A stretch of 64,000 nucleotides of DNA from Mammaliicoccus vitulinus (GTDB taxonomy: Bacteria; Bacillota; Bacilli; Staphylococcales; Staphylococcaceae), in NCBI RefSeq assembly GCF_029024305.1, contig NZ_CP118974.1, forward strand, positions 868,001-932,000, written 5' to 3'. The position numbers and the translations under genes were made by a program. The notes beneath the pieces were generated by a model that saw only the letters and a program-made list of their open reading frames with translations, did not search any database and was not told the origin of the DNA. Below, piece after piece: positions 1-10,004 of the stretch. The stretch's first letter is position 1; every line of letters begins with the position of its first letter.

Positions 1-470
<470 letters not shown>

Positions 471-473
471 TAC

Positions 474-511
474 AAAGCTCAAGCATATCTTTCATATGGC
501 TTGAGCTTTTT
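474..511 (+). terminator. Rho-independent terminator after map
   Basis: Inverted repeat GCTCAAGC...GCTTGAGC followed by a T run, 4 bases after the map stop codon. It separates map from the vra operon. Confidence 0.85.
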
Positions 512-521
512 CTAAGACTAA

Positions 522-580
522 GGACCTATTGTTAATTCGTCCCTAGGTCCATTTCGAGATTATGAATAACATTTTATAAT
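522..580 (+). promoter_or_regulatory. Predicted vraU-T-S-R promoter with upstream palindrome
   Basis: A perfect -10 (TATAAT, 575-580) sits 17 bases after a poor -35 (TTTCGA, 552-557). Immediately upstream is an inverted repeat, GGACCTA (522-528) and TAGGTCC (544-550), ending one base before the -35. A weak -35 with an adjacent dyad fits an activator-dependent promoter, and VraR is known to activate its own operon in S. aureus. That this dyad is the VraR site is inference. Confidence 0.5.
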
Positions 581-611
581 AGAGTTTAATCTGACAGAAG
601 TAGGTGATTCT

Positions 612-1001
612 ATGTTTAATGTTGTTTCTAATCAATTAAAACAACTTATACTTGTTTCTTATTATGAAAGTTTAGATGCTTGTGCCAAGCATTTAGATGT
701 TAAAATAAAAGCAATGAAGCAATATATATCTTATTTAGCTCAGAAACGATGTCATTTAAGTAAAATGATTGATAAATACAATTTAGAATTAGACAATAAG
801 TATATGGATAAAATAGAAGATTTTAAAATTACCTGTGCTAAAAAATTAGAAGACCATGATTTACTATGGTTACAAAAACAAATTAATATGTTAGAAAGTG
901 AATTAGCTAAAATTGATGAAGCAATGAAACGTACTTTAGATCAAATAGCTAATACGATAGCTGAACGTACAATGCTGACACAAATGAATTCACTTCTCTA
1001 A
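612..1001 (+). CDS. VraU-like first gene of the vra operon
   Basis: 129-residue soluble protein, mostly charged helix (heptad-rich from about residue 25 to 115) with no recognised catalytic motif. Its position as first gene before vraT-vraS-vraR and its length match S. aureus VraU, a protein of unclear biochemical role. RBS-like GTAGGTGATTCT precedes the ATG. The gap to vraT is 16 bases, so it should be cotranscribed. Identification rests on position and length more than on a diagnostic motif. Confidence 0.75.
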   Translation: MFNVVSNQLKQLILVSYYESLDACAKHLDVKIKAMKQYISYLAQKRCHLSKMIDKYNLELDNKYMDKIEDFKITCAKKLEDHDLLWLQKQINMLESELAKIDEAMKRTLDQIANTIAERTMLTQMNSLL

Positions 1002-1017
1002 GGTTAGGAGTGGTAAG

Positions 1018-1728
1018 TTGAAGAATAAATTTATATCAACAGAATTGTTAATTGTTTTATCAGTACTCGTTCTGTTGTCTAATATTTACTATATTTTCTT
1101 TGAAAAAATAGGCTTATTACTTGTTGTCGTAATGGGGGTTATATTAATTTATGTAGGCTATTTATACTTTCATAAATTACGAGGACTCATTATATTTTGG
1201 ATAGGGGCCATATTATTAATTTATGCATTACTTTCTAATCCTTATATGCTGGCTATTCTATTCTTATCCCTTATATTTTTAGTTGTGAGATATATTATAT
1301 ATCGAAAGAAACCACTAAAAGTAGAACATATAGAAAACACATCTAATGAAAATATTAATGAATCATTTATAAAACAGCGATGGTTTTCTCCACAAAAAAC
1401 ACCTCATTACATTTATAAATGGGAAGATATACAAATTCAACAAGCAATTGGAGATATAGAATTAGATTTATCTTTAGCTGCCAATTTATCAGAGAATAAT
1501 GTGATTGTTGTAAGACAATATATTGGTAAGACACAAATTATCGTTCCTTATAATTATCATGTGAATGTACATATAACAGCTTTATTTAGCAGGTTATATA
1601 TGAATGATCAAGTATATAGAGTGAGAAATGAAACGGTACATTACGAAGAAAATAGTCATAAAAATACTTTTAAAGTAAATATTTTCTTCTCAACATTTAT
1701 GGGAGATGTTGAGGTGATTTTCCGATGA
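1018..1728 (+). CDS. vraT: VraT (LiaF/YvqF family) membrane regulator
   Basis: Membrane partner of the VraSR cell-wall-stress system. Four hydrophobic segments fill about the first 95 residues, followed by a charged linker and a cytoplasmic C-terminal domain of about 110 residues rich in beta structure ([20 protein letters not shown]), as in LiaF proteins. TTG start chosen because AGGAGTGG lies at 1006-1013. The stop overlaps the vraS start by four bases (ATGA), which implies translational coupling. Family knowledge: LiaF/VraT senses envelope damage and modulates the kinase. Confidence 0.9.
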   Translation: MKNKFISTELLIVLSVLVLLSNIYYIFFEKIGLLLVVVMGVILIYVGYLYFHKLRGLIIFWIGAILLIYALLSNPYMLAILFLSLIFLVVRYIIYRKKPLKVEHIENTSNENINESFIKQRWFSPQKTPHYIYKWEDIQIQQAIGDIELDLSLAANLSENNVIVVRQYIGKTQIIVPYNYHVNVHITALFSRLYMNDQVYRVRNETVHYEENSHKNTFKVNIFFSTFMGDVEVIFR

Positions 1729-2768
1729 ATAACTACACTAGAATTATTGGTTCAATGCTCATTCTTGTCTATACAATTGTCGCTATATTATTTTTCTTAG
1801 ATCGTATTTTTATTAATATTATTTATTTTCAAGGTATTTTTTACACTCAAATACTTGGTGTGCCAGCATTTTTATTTATTAATATAGTTGTTATTCTATT
1901 ATGTATTATTATCGGTTCAGCTGTAGCATATAAAATTAACCAACAACATCATTGGATAAAAGAACAAATAGAAAGATCGTTCCAAGGTGAAATGTTAGGC
2001 GTGAATAATCACGAAATAGATTTACACAAAGAAACATTGGAAATTTATCAAACTTTGATACCTTTACATGAAGAGCTATATACATTGAGATTAAAGTCTC
2101 AACAAATTATAAATGAGTCATACCAAATGCAAGATTCAGTCGTTAAGAAAATTATAGAAGATGAAAGACAGCGACTAGCTAGAGAATTACATGATTCAGT
2201 AAGCCAGCAGTTATTTGCTGCAAGTATGATGCTTTCAGCTATTAAATCTTCAGAGTTGAGTGATGCACTAGCTAAACAAATAGATTTATTAGAGAAGATG
2301 ATTCAAGATTCTCAGCTGGAAATGAGAGCTTTATTATTACATTTAAGACCATTAGGACTTAAAAATAAATCACTAGGTGAAGGTGTAAAAGATTTAGTAG
2401 TCGATTTAAAACAAAAAATTCCTATGAAAGTTGTATATGATATAGAAGATATAGAAATAGCTAAAGGTACGGAAGATCACCTTTTCCGAATTACACAAGA
2501 AGCGATTTCCAATACTTTACGTCATTCTAAAGGAACAAGAGTTTCAATCGAGTTAATAGATACGAATGATTATGTTATATTACGTATACAAGATGACGGA
2601 GTTGGATTCGATACGTCTAATAAAGATTCACAAAGTTATGGTTTAAATACAATGAACGAACGTGCATTAGAAATTGGAGCAACTCTAAATATTATTTCAA
2701 TGCCTGAATCGGGAACACGTATTGAAGTTAAGGTACCAAATAATAAGGAGGAACAATATGACAATTAG
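1725..2768 (+). CDS. vraS: VraS sensor histidine kinase
   Basis: Intramembrane-sensing kinase of the cell-wall-stress response. Two transmembrane helices (about 8-28 and 46-68) with a very short extracellular loop, then a HisKA_3 region with the phosphorylated histidine H156 in [11 protein letters not shown], and an HATPase domain with the N box ([13 protein letters not shown]) and G box (DDGVGFD). 347 residues is normal for the family. Overlaps vraT by 4 bases and vraR by 11. Phosphorylates VraR in response to inhibition of peptidoglycan synthesis (S. aureus knowledge). Confidence 0.95.
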   Translation: MNNYTRIIGSMLILVYTIVAILFFLDRIFINIIYFQGIFYTQILGVPAFLFINIVVILLCIIIGSAVAYKINQQHHWIKEQIERSFQGEMLGVNNHEIDLHKETLEIYQTLIPLHEELYTLRLKSQQIINESYQMQDSVVKKIIEDERQRLARELHDSVSQQLFAASMMLSAIKSSELSDALAKQIDLLEKMIQDSQLEMRALLLHLRPLGLKNKSLGEGVKDLVVDLKQKIPMKVVYDIEDIEIAKGTEDHLFRITQEAISNTLRHSKGTRVSIELIDTNDYVILRIQDDGVGFDTSNKDSQSYGLNTMNERALEIGATLNIISMPESGTRIEVKVPNNKEEQYDN

Positions 2769-3387
2769 AGTATTATTCGTAGATGACCATGAAATGGTTC
2801 GAATAGGCATATCAAGTTATTTATCTACTCAAGAAGATATATCTGTCATAGGGGAAGCCGCTTCTGGTAGAGAAGGAATTGAAAAAGCTGAAAAACTTGA
2901 ACCTGATGTTATCCTAATGGATTTAGTAATGGATGATATGAATGGTATTGAAGCTACGCAACATATAAAGAAAAATCAACCGAGCGTAAAAATTGTTATG
3001 TTAACAAGTTTTATTGAAGATAATGAAGTGTATCAAGCATTAGATGCTGGTGTTGATAGTTATATATTAAAGACAACTTCTGCAGATGATATTGCGAATG
3101 CTATACGTAAGACATACAATAAAGAATCTGTATTTGAGCCAGAGGTGCTCGTGAAAATGCGCAATAGAATGAACCAAAAGGCTGAATTATTCGAAATGCT
3201 GACTGAACGCGAAATGGAAATTTTACTATTAATTGCTAAAGGTTATTCTAATCAAGAAATCGCTAGCGCATCTCATATAACGATTAAAACAGTTAAGACA
3301 CATGTAAGTAACATACTTAGTAAGCTAGAAGTTCAAGATAGAACACAAGCTGTGATATATGCTTTTCAACATAACTTAATATCATAG
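2758..3387 (+). CDS. vraR: VraR response regulator
   Basis: NarL/FixJ-type regulator, 209 residues. Receiver domain with the acidic pocket D9-D10 and phospho-acceptor D55 (ILMDLVMDD), the switch Thr in LTSF and Lys in ILKTT, then a LuxR-type helix-turn-helix ([20 protein letters not shown]). The ATG at 2758 was chosen over upstream in-frame codons because AAGGAGG lies at 2745-2751. The gene begins inside the end of vraS. It controls cell-wall synthesis genes and probably its own operon. Confidence 0.95.
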   Translation: MTIRVLFVDDHEMVRIGISSYLSTQEDISVIGEAASGREGIEKAEKLEPDVILMDLVMDDMNGIEATQHIKKNQPSVKIVMLTSFIEDNEVYQALDAGVDSYILKTTSADDIANAIRKTYNKESVFEPEVLVKMRNRMNQKAELFEMLTEREMEILLLIAKGYSNQEIASASHITIKTVKTHVSNILSKLEVQDRTQAVIYAFQHNLIS

Positions 3388-3391
3388 AAAT

Positions 3392-3438
3392 AAAAAGAAG
3401 CTGAACATCTTATTTTAAAGACGTTCAGCTTCTTTTTA
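3392..3438. terminator. Bidirectional terminator between vraR and the carbonic anhydrase gene
   Basis: Long inverted repeat (AAAAGAAGCTGAAC...GTTCAGCTTCTTTTT) with A and T runs on both sides. It serves both convergent genes and overlaps the 3' end of the minus-strand gene by a few bases. Confidence 0.85.
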
Positions 3439-4005
3439 TTTAGTAAATTCATAACCATTTTGAATAACTTCCAATTCACCATTATGTGGATCGATTACGA
3501 GCCCATGAATTGGAACGGATTGATCAAATAGTGGATGATTATAAATTTTTTGTATATTGGTTTGTACGTTCTGTGTGACGTCATCAAAGCCTCTTAAAAA
3601 TTGTTGAATATCAATGCCAGAATGTTCAATCGTATTGAGTGTGTTATCAGTAATACCACGACTTTTCATTGTATCGATTACTGAATTGACATCTAAATTA
3701 CCCATTCCACAATCTTTATGTCCCATTATAATGATTTCTTCTGCACCAAGTGCATAAATTGCGACTAATAAACTACGCATCGTTGAACCATAAGGATGTG
3801 AAATAGTAGCTCCAGCATTTTTTACAACTTTTACATCACCATTTTTAAAGCCTAGTGCGCGCGTGGATAATTCTGTTAAGCGTGTATCCATGCAAGTTAG
3901 CAAAACAGCTTTAGCATTCGGTGTCTTTGTTGTTATAAGGTTTTGATATTCTTTTTGGTCTATAAAAGCTGCATTATAATCTAATATATCATTCAATAGA
4001 GGCAT
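3436..4005 (-). CDS. Beta-class carbonic anhydrase
   Basis: Interconverts CO2 and bicarbonate. Zinc ligands are visible: C38-x-D40-x-R42 in TCMDTRL and H96-x2-C99 in GHKDCGMGN. 189 residues fits the short bacterial beta class. The start overlaps the end of the YihY gene by 17 bases, so both are probably translated from one minus-strand message. It may supply bicarbonate for carboxylases at ambient CO2; that role is inferred from the family. Confidence 0.9.
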   Translation of the reverse strand: MPLLNDILDYNAAFIDQKEYQNLITTKTPNAKAVLLTCMDTRLTELSTRALGFKNGDVKVVKNAGATISHPYGSTMRSLLVAIYALGAEEIIIMGHKDCGMGNLDVNSVIDTMKSRGITDNTLNTIEHSGIDIQQFLRGFDDVTQNVQTNIQKIYNHPLFDQSVPIHGLVIDPHNGELEVIQNGYEFTK

Positions 4006-5056
4006 TAGTCATATCACCATTTTCTGTTAAGTTATTAAATGCTTGTTCTTCGGGTGATCCGTTTTTAAGCATTTTCTTCTGATGTAATACTGCATTAATT
4101 TCGGCACCTATAATTATGATTAAACCTGTTAAGAATAACCAAATCATAAGTATGATGATTCCTCCGATACTACCATATGTTTTAGAGTAGTTCGCAAAGT
4201 TATTTACATATAATCCGAAAAGTGCACTCGAACCGAGCCATGCAATCGTTGTGAATGCAGCACCAGGAATAACGGATAATATTTTGATTTTAATATTAGG
4301 TGCTAACGCATACAGTGTAATAAACACGATGAAAGTAACAATTAACGGTAGCACGATTTTTACTAAACTGAATACCCATCGTAATTCAGACTCTAAACCT
4401 AAAGGCCCAAATAATAAATTTCCTATTTGTTGACCAAAGATAGGTAAGGCAATCGCTATACCAAAGACGACAACCATAATGATTGTGAAGAATACGCTCA
4501 TAAGTTTAAGGACAATTGCATTTCTTCCATCTTCAACATCATACGCAACATTGAATGCGTTCATCAAGGCAGTCATACCATTTGATGCTGACCAAAGTGC
4601 TGCAATTAAACCGAATGAGAATAGTCCGCCACTGCCGTTGCTCATGACATCATCGATGATATCCGTTATAAGAGTAGCAGTATCACCAGGTGCATTTTCT
4701 GAAATCATCTTCGTAATGGTATCAGGATTGACTTGGAATATTGGAATTAATGTTAAAACGAATATAAGAGTAGGGAATAATGCAAGTAAGAAATAATAGG
4801 ATAGTTGAGCAGCTAGTCCAGTTGCATTATCTTTGCCTATTCTATAAATTAACGTAGATAATATATTTCCATCTTTAGTAAATTTTGCTGGCTTATTAAT
4901 TTTAGATACAAAAAATATTTGATTATCTTTTTTTGCAGTTTTAGATTCAAACCTTTGCGGTGGAATATAATTTTCTTTTTTTATAGATTTTTTTTGTTCA
5001 TCTTTAAAGTTTTTAGCTTGTTCTAAAAATTTTGAACTCGATTTATCATTTCCCAT
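3989..5056 (-). CDS. YihY/BrkB-family membrane protein
   Basis: Integral membrane protein of 355 residues with an N-terminal charged cytoplasmic stretch of about 75 residues, six hydrophobic helices between about 90 and 330 (including FFLLALFPTLIFVLTLIPIF and GGIIILMIWLFLTGLIIIIG), and a short acidic tail. The family was once called ribonuclease BN, which is incorrect; its function is not settled. It corresponds to B. subtilis yfkH by family. Same message as the carbonic anhydrase gene. Confidence 0.85.
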   Translation of the reverse strand: MGNDKSSSKFLEQAKNFKDEQKKSIKKENYIPPQRFESKTAKKDNQIFFVSKINKPAKFTKDGNILSTLIYRIGKDNATGLAAQLSYYFLLALFPTLIFVLTLIPIFQVNPDTITKMISENAPGDTATLITDIIDDVMSNGSGGLFSFGLIAALWSASNGMTALMNAFNVAYDVEDGRNAIVLKLMSVFFTIIMVVVFGIAIALPIFGQQIGNLLFGPLGLESELRWVFSLVKIVLPLIVTFIVFITLYALAPNIKIKILSVIPGAAFTTIAWLGSSALFGLYVNNFANYSKTYGSIGGIIILMIWLFLTGLIIIIGAEINAVLHQKKMLKNGSPEEQAFNNLTENGDMTNASIE

Positions 5057-5083
5057 AAATATTCTCCTAATTTAATATGGTGT

Positions 5084-5119
5084 TAAAAAAGACTAGGTAG
5101 TTGAATACGCCTAGTCTTT
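5084..5119 (-). terminator. Terminator after the YtxH-like gene
   Basis: Inverted repeat AAAGACTAGG...CCTAGTCTTT; read on the minus strand it is followed by TTTTTT. It separates the YtxH-like gene from the YihY gene. Confidence 0.8.
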
Positions 5120-5127
5120 AATATAAA

Positions 5128-5427
5128 TTATGAATGATTTGGACCTGAGATTTGTCTTTCGTTCTTTTTCTCAATGAATGTATCTTTAGCATCCATAATT
5201 GATTGTTCTAATTCTGGATTCTTGCGACGAATTTCTTCAATTACATCTTTCCAGTATAAAACTTCGTCTTTAATTTGATCTAATTTAGATGGCTCTCTTG
5301 AAGTATTACCTTCTTTAATGTTTTGAACTTGACTTGATAATGATTGACGAGTGTTTTTATCCGCTAAAGCGACAATTGCGCCAATTGTACCACCTATTAA
5401 AATAGCAGGAACTAATTTGTTTTGCAT
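5128..5427 (-). CDS. YtxH-like small membrane protein
   Basis: 99 residues: one hydrophobic glycine-rich N-terminal segment (PAILIGGTIGAIVALADK, about 7-24) followed by a long charged helix, the YtxH family pattern. Function unknown; YtxH of B. subtilis is linked to general stress. AAAGGGG precedes the ATG on the minus strand. Confidence 0.75.
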   Translation of the reverse strand: MQNKLVPAILIGGTIGAIVALADKNTRQSLSSQVQNIKEGNTSREPSKLDQIKDEVLYWKDVIEEIRRKNPELEQSIMDAKDTFIEKKNERQISGPNHS

Positions 5428-5589
5428 AATGTTTTTCCCCTTTCATGTATATAACTTTAAAATATCTTTGACCTACATATCATATCATATCTAATTATTA
5501 ATTTTGAAAATATAGGTACTAATAAATGTTAAATAGTTCACTAATCCTTTTTATTCCCATTATTACAAAGATGTAAACACAATTGTAAA

Positions 5590-5955
5590 TTATAATAGGG
5601 CGTTAGACAATAACTTTTCGAAAGGCATAATGTCTAAATTCCTGCCAATTTTAATTTTAAAATTGCCTGCGCGTGTCCACAATGTAATTTCACCATTTAA
5701 ATCTAGTAATTTTCCAGCATTCTCAGTAGACCACATGAGTATAATGTTATAAGGTATGGAGTATGTTTCTACTTTTTTACCTGTAATACCTTGCATGTCT
5801 CGTATAATAATGCGCTTGTTTGTAAACACAGCTGTATCTCTGTATGTCTTGAAAGCACTATAAGCTTGTTCACTTTCAACAAGGTATTGATTTATGTTGT
5901 CTGGTACAGCAACTTGTTCGAACAATGTCCATGAAAGAATATCTTGTACCGCCAT
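5590..5955 (-). CDS. Bacterial PH-domain protein
   Basis: 121 residues with a single bacterial pleckstrin-homology fold suggested by alternating beta strands and the typical sequence AVFTNKRIIIRDMQGITGKK followed by YSIPYNIILMWS. No membrane segment. Monocistronic by spacing. Ligand and role are unknown. Confidence 0.75.
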   Translation of the reverse strand: MAVQDILSWTLFEQVAVPDNINQYLVESEQAYSAFKTYRDTAVFTNKRIIIRDMQGITGKKVETYSIPYNIILMWSTENAGKLLDLNGEITLWTRAGNFKIKIGRNLDIMPFEKLLSNALL

Positions 5956-6092
5956 TACAGTTCACTCCTAACCTTATGATTTGTATACATTGTATAAAAT
6001 ATTCATATTAATTGTAAAGCGAATATACGAGTTTCATAGTTTTAATTATAATTACTTTTTGCTAAACTTAATTTTGAAAGGATGATAAAAAT

Positions 6093-6296
6093 ATGACTGA
6101 ATCAATTGAACAAATGATAGATGATTTAAAAGGAAAACTGAGACTAGTGAATACAAGCGTATTGAGTAAAGACTCATTTCCTGAAGAAAAGAAAGAAGAA
6201 TTAAAGGAAATACATAGTATGGTTATGTCTAGAAAAAATATTTCGACTAGTGAAATGGCTGCAATTACGCAAGCACTAGGAGACCTTAGAAAATAA
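6093..6296 (+). CDS. DUF1128 (UPF0435) protein
   Basis: 67-residue acidic helical protein with the family layout: N-terminal IDDLKGKLRLVN, a middle SRKNIS and the terminal ITQALGDLRK. It corresponds to B. subtilis yfkK. GAAAGGATG precedes the start. It lies 18 bases before the aminopeptidase gene and is probably cotranscribed with it. Function unknown. Confidence 0.85.
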   Translation: MTESIEQMIDDLKGKLRLVNTSVLSKDSFPEEKKEELKEIHSMVMSRKNISTSEMAAITQALGDLRK

Positions 6297-6314
6297 TTAA
6301 GGGGGAAGTACAAT

Positions 6315-7544
6315 ATGGGATATGAAACACAGCTTCAAAAATATGCAGAACTATTAGTGAAAGTTGGCTTGAATGTTCAAGAGAAAGAGCCTGTTTATAT
6401 TCAAGCTTCAATTGATGCAAGTGAGTTTGTACATTTAATTGTTGAAGAAGCGTATAAAGTAGGAGCAATAGACGTTAAAGTCAATTACAAAGACGATAGA
6501 ATTTCTCAATTAAAATATCAATATGAACCCGATGAATTTTTCGAAGAAGTTAAACAATATGATATTGATGAAAAAATGGATTATTTAAATAGAAAAGCAG
6601 CATTCTTATCTATTGTGTCATCTAGTCCAGATAGTTTGAAAGACGCTGATCCTAAAAAGATAAGTAAAGCAATGCAAGCTAACGGAAAAGCTTTTAAAGA
6701 TTATATGGTAGCTGTGCAAAGCGATCGTATGAGTTGGTGTGTTGCATCTTATCCATCAGCAGGATGGGCTAAAATGATGTTCCCTGATTTAGATGAAGAA
6801 GCAGCAGTAAACAAACTTCTAGAAACAATTTTAAAAACAGTTCGAGTTGATCAAGAAGATCCTGTTAAAGCATGGGAAGAACATGATCATTTATTACATG
6901 AAAAAGCAGATTATTTAAACCTAAAGAAATATAAAGCATTGCATTATAAATCAGAAGGTACAGATTTAACGATTGAATTACCAACAGGACAATATTGGTC
7001 TGGTGCAAGTTCAATAAATTCTAAAGGCAATAGTTTCGTTGCAAACATGCCTACAGAGGAAGTATTCACAGCACCTCATAAAAATGGTGTAAACGGCGTT
7101 GTTAGCAATACGTTACCATTAAGTTATTCAGGTAATATTATCGATGACTTTACATTAACATTTAAAGATGGTGAAGTAGTTGATTATAAAGCTGGAGTAG
7201 GACAAGAAATTTTAAAAAGTATTCTTGAAACAGATGAAGGCGCTAAAAGGTTAGGTGAAGTAGCCCTTGTACCAGTTGATTCACCAATTTCAAATATGAA
7301 GACTTTATTTTACAACACGTTGTTTGATGAAAACGCTTCATGTCATATAGCACTTGGCTCAGCTTACGCATTTTGTATAGAAGGTGGCAAAGATATGACA
7401 CCAGAAGCGTTAGCAGAAAATGGTCTCAATGACTCTACAACACATGTTGACTTTATGATCGGAAGTAAAGAATTATCTATTGATGGTATATTAGAAAATG
7501 GTGAGAAAGAGCCTGTATTTAGAGAAGGCAACTGGGCATTTTAA
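6315..7544 (+). CDS. ampS: M29-family metallo-aminopeptidase (AmpS/PepS)
   Basis: Cytosolic peptidase that releases N-terminal amino acids. 409 residues is the family norm. Visible family signatures include the N-terminal QKYAELLVKVGLNVQ, the central ELPTGQYWSGASSIN with FVANMPTEEVFTAPH, and the C-terminal HVDFMIGS. Strong RBS AAGGGGGAAG at 6299-6308. Pairs with the DUF1128 gene upstream. Confidence 0.9.
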   Translation: MGYETQLQKYAELLVKVGLNVQEKEPVYIQASIDASEFVHLIVEEAYKVGAIDVKVNYKDDRISQLKYQYEPDEFFEEVKQYDIDEKMDYLNRKAAFLSIVSSSPDSLKDADPKKISKAMQANGKAFKDYMVAVQSDRMSWCVASYPSAGWAKMMFPDLDEEAAVNKLLETILKTVRVDQEDPVKAWEEHDHLLHEKADYLNLKKYKALHYKSEGTDLTIELPTGQYWSGASSINSKGNSFVANMPTEEVFTAPHKNGVNGVVSNTLPLSYSGNIIDDFTLTFKDGEVVDYKAGVGQEILKSILETDEGAKRLGEVALVPVDSPISNMKTLFYNTLFDENASCHIALGSAYAFCIEGGKDMTPEALAENGLNDSTTHVDFMIGSKELSIDGILENGEKEPVFREGNWAF

Positions 7545-7625
7545 TATATAGCCATTTAAGATTACATCATGTATAATAAAGATAAATAAAGTCTTTATAG
7601 TTAGTCATTCAAAGGAGGGGATATC

Positions 7626-7805
7626 ATGAGTACACCAATGGAATGGAGCGTTATGATTGCATTTGTGTTCGCAATATTTACTTTTGGCGGAGCATTAATG
7701 ATGTATCTTGTTAATACATTCGATAGTAGAGAATCTGTACGAATTGATACTGCTGAAGAAGCACTAGAAAAGAAAGTTTTTGATGATGAGGAAGATTATC
7801 ATTAA
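7626..7805 (+). CDS. Small single-span membrane protein
   Basis: 59 residues. A hydrophobic helix (about residues 8-28, MIAFVFAIFTFGGALMMYLV) is followed by a charged, acidic C-terminal tail ending in DDEEDYH. Start supported by AAAGGAGGGG at 7611-7620. A terminator follows directly. I do not recognise a function; similar-sized hypothetical proteins occur after this aminopeptidase in staphylococci as far as I recall. Confidence 0.7.
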   Translation: MSTPMEWSVMIAFVFAIFTFGGALMMYLVNTFDSRESVRIDTAEEALEKKVFDDEEDYH

Positions 7806-7813
7806 TACGCTTT

Positions 7814-7843
7814 AATAGCCGGGGAAACCTGGCTATTATTTTT
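7814..7843 (+). terminator. Terminator after the small membrane protein gene
   Basis: Hairpin AATAGCC...GGCTATT with a GC-rich inner stem, followed by TATTTTT. Confidence 0.8.
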
Positions 7844-7878
7844 CGACAAAATAAGTTTAAACGAGTGGGGTTAACAAT

Positions 7879-8391
7879 ATGGAAGAGAAAAAACCAATGA
7901 AAGAATCAAGAAGTGTTAAATCTATTCAAATTTTTCCGGAAGATACAAACCATCATAATACAATGTTTGGTGGTAAATTAATGGCAGAAATTGATGAGAT
8001 TGCTGCAATCGCTGCGATGAGACATAGCGGACATTCAGTCGTTACAGCATCAACTGATTCAGTTGATTTTCTACAACCAATTAGAACAGGTGAAGTATTG
8101 TCATTAGTATCTTTCGTTACACATGCAGGTAAATCTTCAATGGAAATATGTGTGAAGGTCATTAGCGAAGATAACATTAATCACCAAAAACATTTAGCGG
8201 CGTATAGCTTTTTAACATTTGTAGCTTTAGATAAAGATGGTAAAAAAGCAAAAGTACCCGCTATATATCCAGAATCAGATGATGAAAAATGGTTTTATGA
8301 AAGTGCTATAGAACGAGTGAAATTACGTCACGAAAGAAGACATGAAAGTAAGAAAACATTAGACTTTATGTCTACCAAGTTATATATATAA
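7879..8391 (+). CDS. Acyl-CoA thioesterase (hotdog fold)
   Basis: 170 residues. Hydrolyses acyl-CoA thioesters. The YkhA/BACH-type signature is visible at residues 23-43: HHNTMFGGKLMAEIDE, with the conserved Asn, the FGG turn and the acidic residue at the helix start, then SVDFLQPIRTGE. A highly charged C-terminal tail follows. RBS GTGGGG precedes the ATG. Single-gene unit ending at a shared bidirectional terminator. Confidence 0.85.
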   Translation: MEEKKPMKESRSVKSIQIFPEDTNHHNTMFGGKLMAEIDEIAAIAAMRHSGHSVVTASTDSVDFLQPIRTGEVLSLVSFVTHAGKSSMEICVKVISEDNINHQKHLAAYSFLTFVALDKDGKKAKVPAIYPESDDEKWFYESAIERVKLRHERRHESKKTLDFMSTKLYI

Positions 8392-8409
8392 AATGTGATA
8401 TGTTAATAC

Positions 8410-8457
8410 AAAAAATGCCTCATCCATTCGATTTATCGCATGGATGAGGCATTTTTT
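8410..8457. terminator. Bidirectional terminator between the thioesterase and YfkAB genes
   Basis: Perfect 17-bp arms (AAAAAATGCCTCATCCA and its complement) with A and T runs on both sides, between convergent genes. Confidence 0.9.
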
Positions 8458-8470
8458 ATGTTAATTTGTA

Positions 8471-9598
8471 TTATTGATTCATTCTTAGTTCGTTTGCTTT
8501 AAAGTCTACATCTTTGTAATACATATCTTTCACAAGTAAGTTTGGACCGAGGCATCTTACTTTAGGACAATGACAATTGAGTGATTTTGCTAATGATGAG
8601 TTCATCCAAGTTTGATAAACGTCTTCTAATTTATCATGTTTAATATTTGCGATTGAACCAGTTTCATCTCCGAAGTCAGTAACAATTACATCTCCAGAGA
8701 ATACGTTAACATTTAGTCTGCTTCTGCCGTCTGGATCATTTCTTAAGCTAACGTTTTTGGTATCTTTTAATCTAGATAATAAATTTTGGTCTGATTCGTT
8801 CATAAAGCAAGGATAGAATGGTAATGTACCAAATAGCATCCATGTGTCTTCATTTCTAAAATCTAATATTTCATGTATTGTGTCTTTCATTTCATCTAGG
8901 CTCATAATATTTAATTGACTTGCAAAGTCTGATGGATACATAGGATGAATTTCATGACGACTACATTTCATATCATGAATGATTTCGTTATGAATTTTAT
9001 GTAAGTATGGTTTTGTACTTTTGTTTAACATCGTTTCTGCGGATACGAACATACCTTGTTCGGATAGTGTTGCAGAGTTTTGTATCATTTGTTCATAAAG
9101 TTTATATCTCGCTTTTAGAGGAGGTTTTTTATCCATAACGTGGAATCCAACTTCGCTGAATTCATCAATTGTTCCCCAATTATGTGATATGTGCATGACG
9201 TCAATATATTCTGCAATTTCTAAATAACGATCTATTGGTAGAGTTAAGTTAGAATTCATTTGCGTATATATTCCTCTTTTATGGGCGTACTTTAAAAGTG
9301 GAACAACAGTTTCTCGAATTGATTTTTTGCTGAACATTGGCTCTCCGCCAGTTATTGAGATTGTTTTTAAATGTGGTATTTCATCTAACCTTTTTAAAAT
9401 AAGATCCATCGGTAACGTATCAGGGTCTCGTAATTGTAATGTATATCCAACAGCGCAGTGTGCACATCTCATATTACAAAGTGTCGTCGTCGTAAATTCT
9501 ATATTACTGAGTTGTAATGAACCATGTTCGTCAATATCATTGTATGCTTCCCATGGATCGTTTTGTATTGAGATAGGACTTTTTAAGTCGTATATCAT
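8471..9598 (-). CDS. Radical SAM protein YfkAB
   Basis: 375 residues. The N-terminal half has the radical SAM cluster motif CNMRCAHC (C-x3-C-x2-C, about residues 41-48) and the SAM-binding ITGGEP. The C-terminal end has CHCPKVRC, the CxCxxxxC motif that names the family. In B. subtilis this corresponds to adjacent yfkA and yfkB; here it is one frame. Substrate unknown. Monocistronic on the minus strand. Confidence 0.85.
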   Translation of the reverse strand: MIYDLKSPISIQNDPWEAYNDIDEHGSLQLSNIEFTTTTLCNMRCAHCAVGYTLQLRDPDTLPMDLILKRLDEIPHLKTISITGGEPMFSKKSIRETVVPLLKYAHKRGIYTQMNSNLTLPIDRYLEIAEYIDVMHISHNWGTIDEFSEVGFHVMDKKPPLKARYKLYEQMIQNSATLSEQGMFVSAETMLNKSTKPYLHKIHNEIIHDMKCSRHEIHPMYPSDFASQLNIMSLDEMKDTIHEILDFRNEDTWMLFGTLPFYPCFMNESDQNLLSRLKDTKNVSLRNDPDGRSRLNVNVFSGDVIVTDFGDETGSIANIKHDKLEDVYQTWMNSSLAKSLNCHCPKVRCLGPNLLVKDMYYKDVDFKANELRMNQ

Positions 9599-9735
9599 GC
9601 TATATCCTTCTTTCTGAATTTTTTCCTATCTATGAGCGTAACACTTGTAGATAGATTTTCCAATACTGTTTTATGATTGTTTTTATACTTATAATCCTTC
9701 ATAATAATATTATTAAAGTCAAAAGGAGTATTAAA

Positions 9736-9897
9736 ATGAGCCAAAAAACATCACTCAAAGAAATTAAACAAAGATTATCTGAGTTTTTAGAAGAAATGGA
9801 AGCTATGAATCCTGAAGATATGGAAGTATCTGATGTCGATGAATGGATTGCATTATTAGATGAACTTGAGAAAAAAGTGCAATCAATGCATGAATAA
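9736..9897 (+). CDS. Small acidic SE1561-type protein
   Basis: 53 residues, strongly acidic and helical (SEFLEEMEAMNPEDMEVSDV). AAAAGGAG at 9721-9728 supports the ATG at 9736 rather than the in-frame TTG/ATG codons upstream. The sequence resembles a conserved staphylococcal hypothetical family that I recall as SE1561; function unknown. Confidence 0.65.
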   Translation: MSQKTSLKEIKQRLSEFLEEMEAMNPEDMEVSDVDEWIALLDELEKKVQSMHE

Positions 9898-10004
9898 GTG
9901 TGACTGATAGAAGTCGTTACAAAATTAATAACAAAATACGTTTAAACTTTTTCATAAGTGGTATATAGATATTAGAATTATTATGAAAGGAAGAGATTGA
10001 TATT

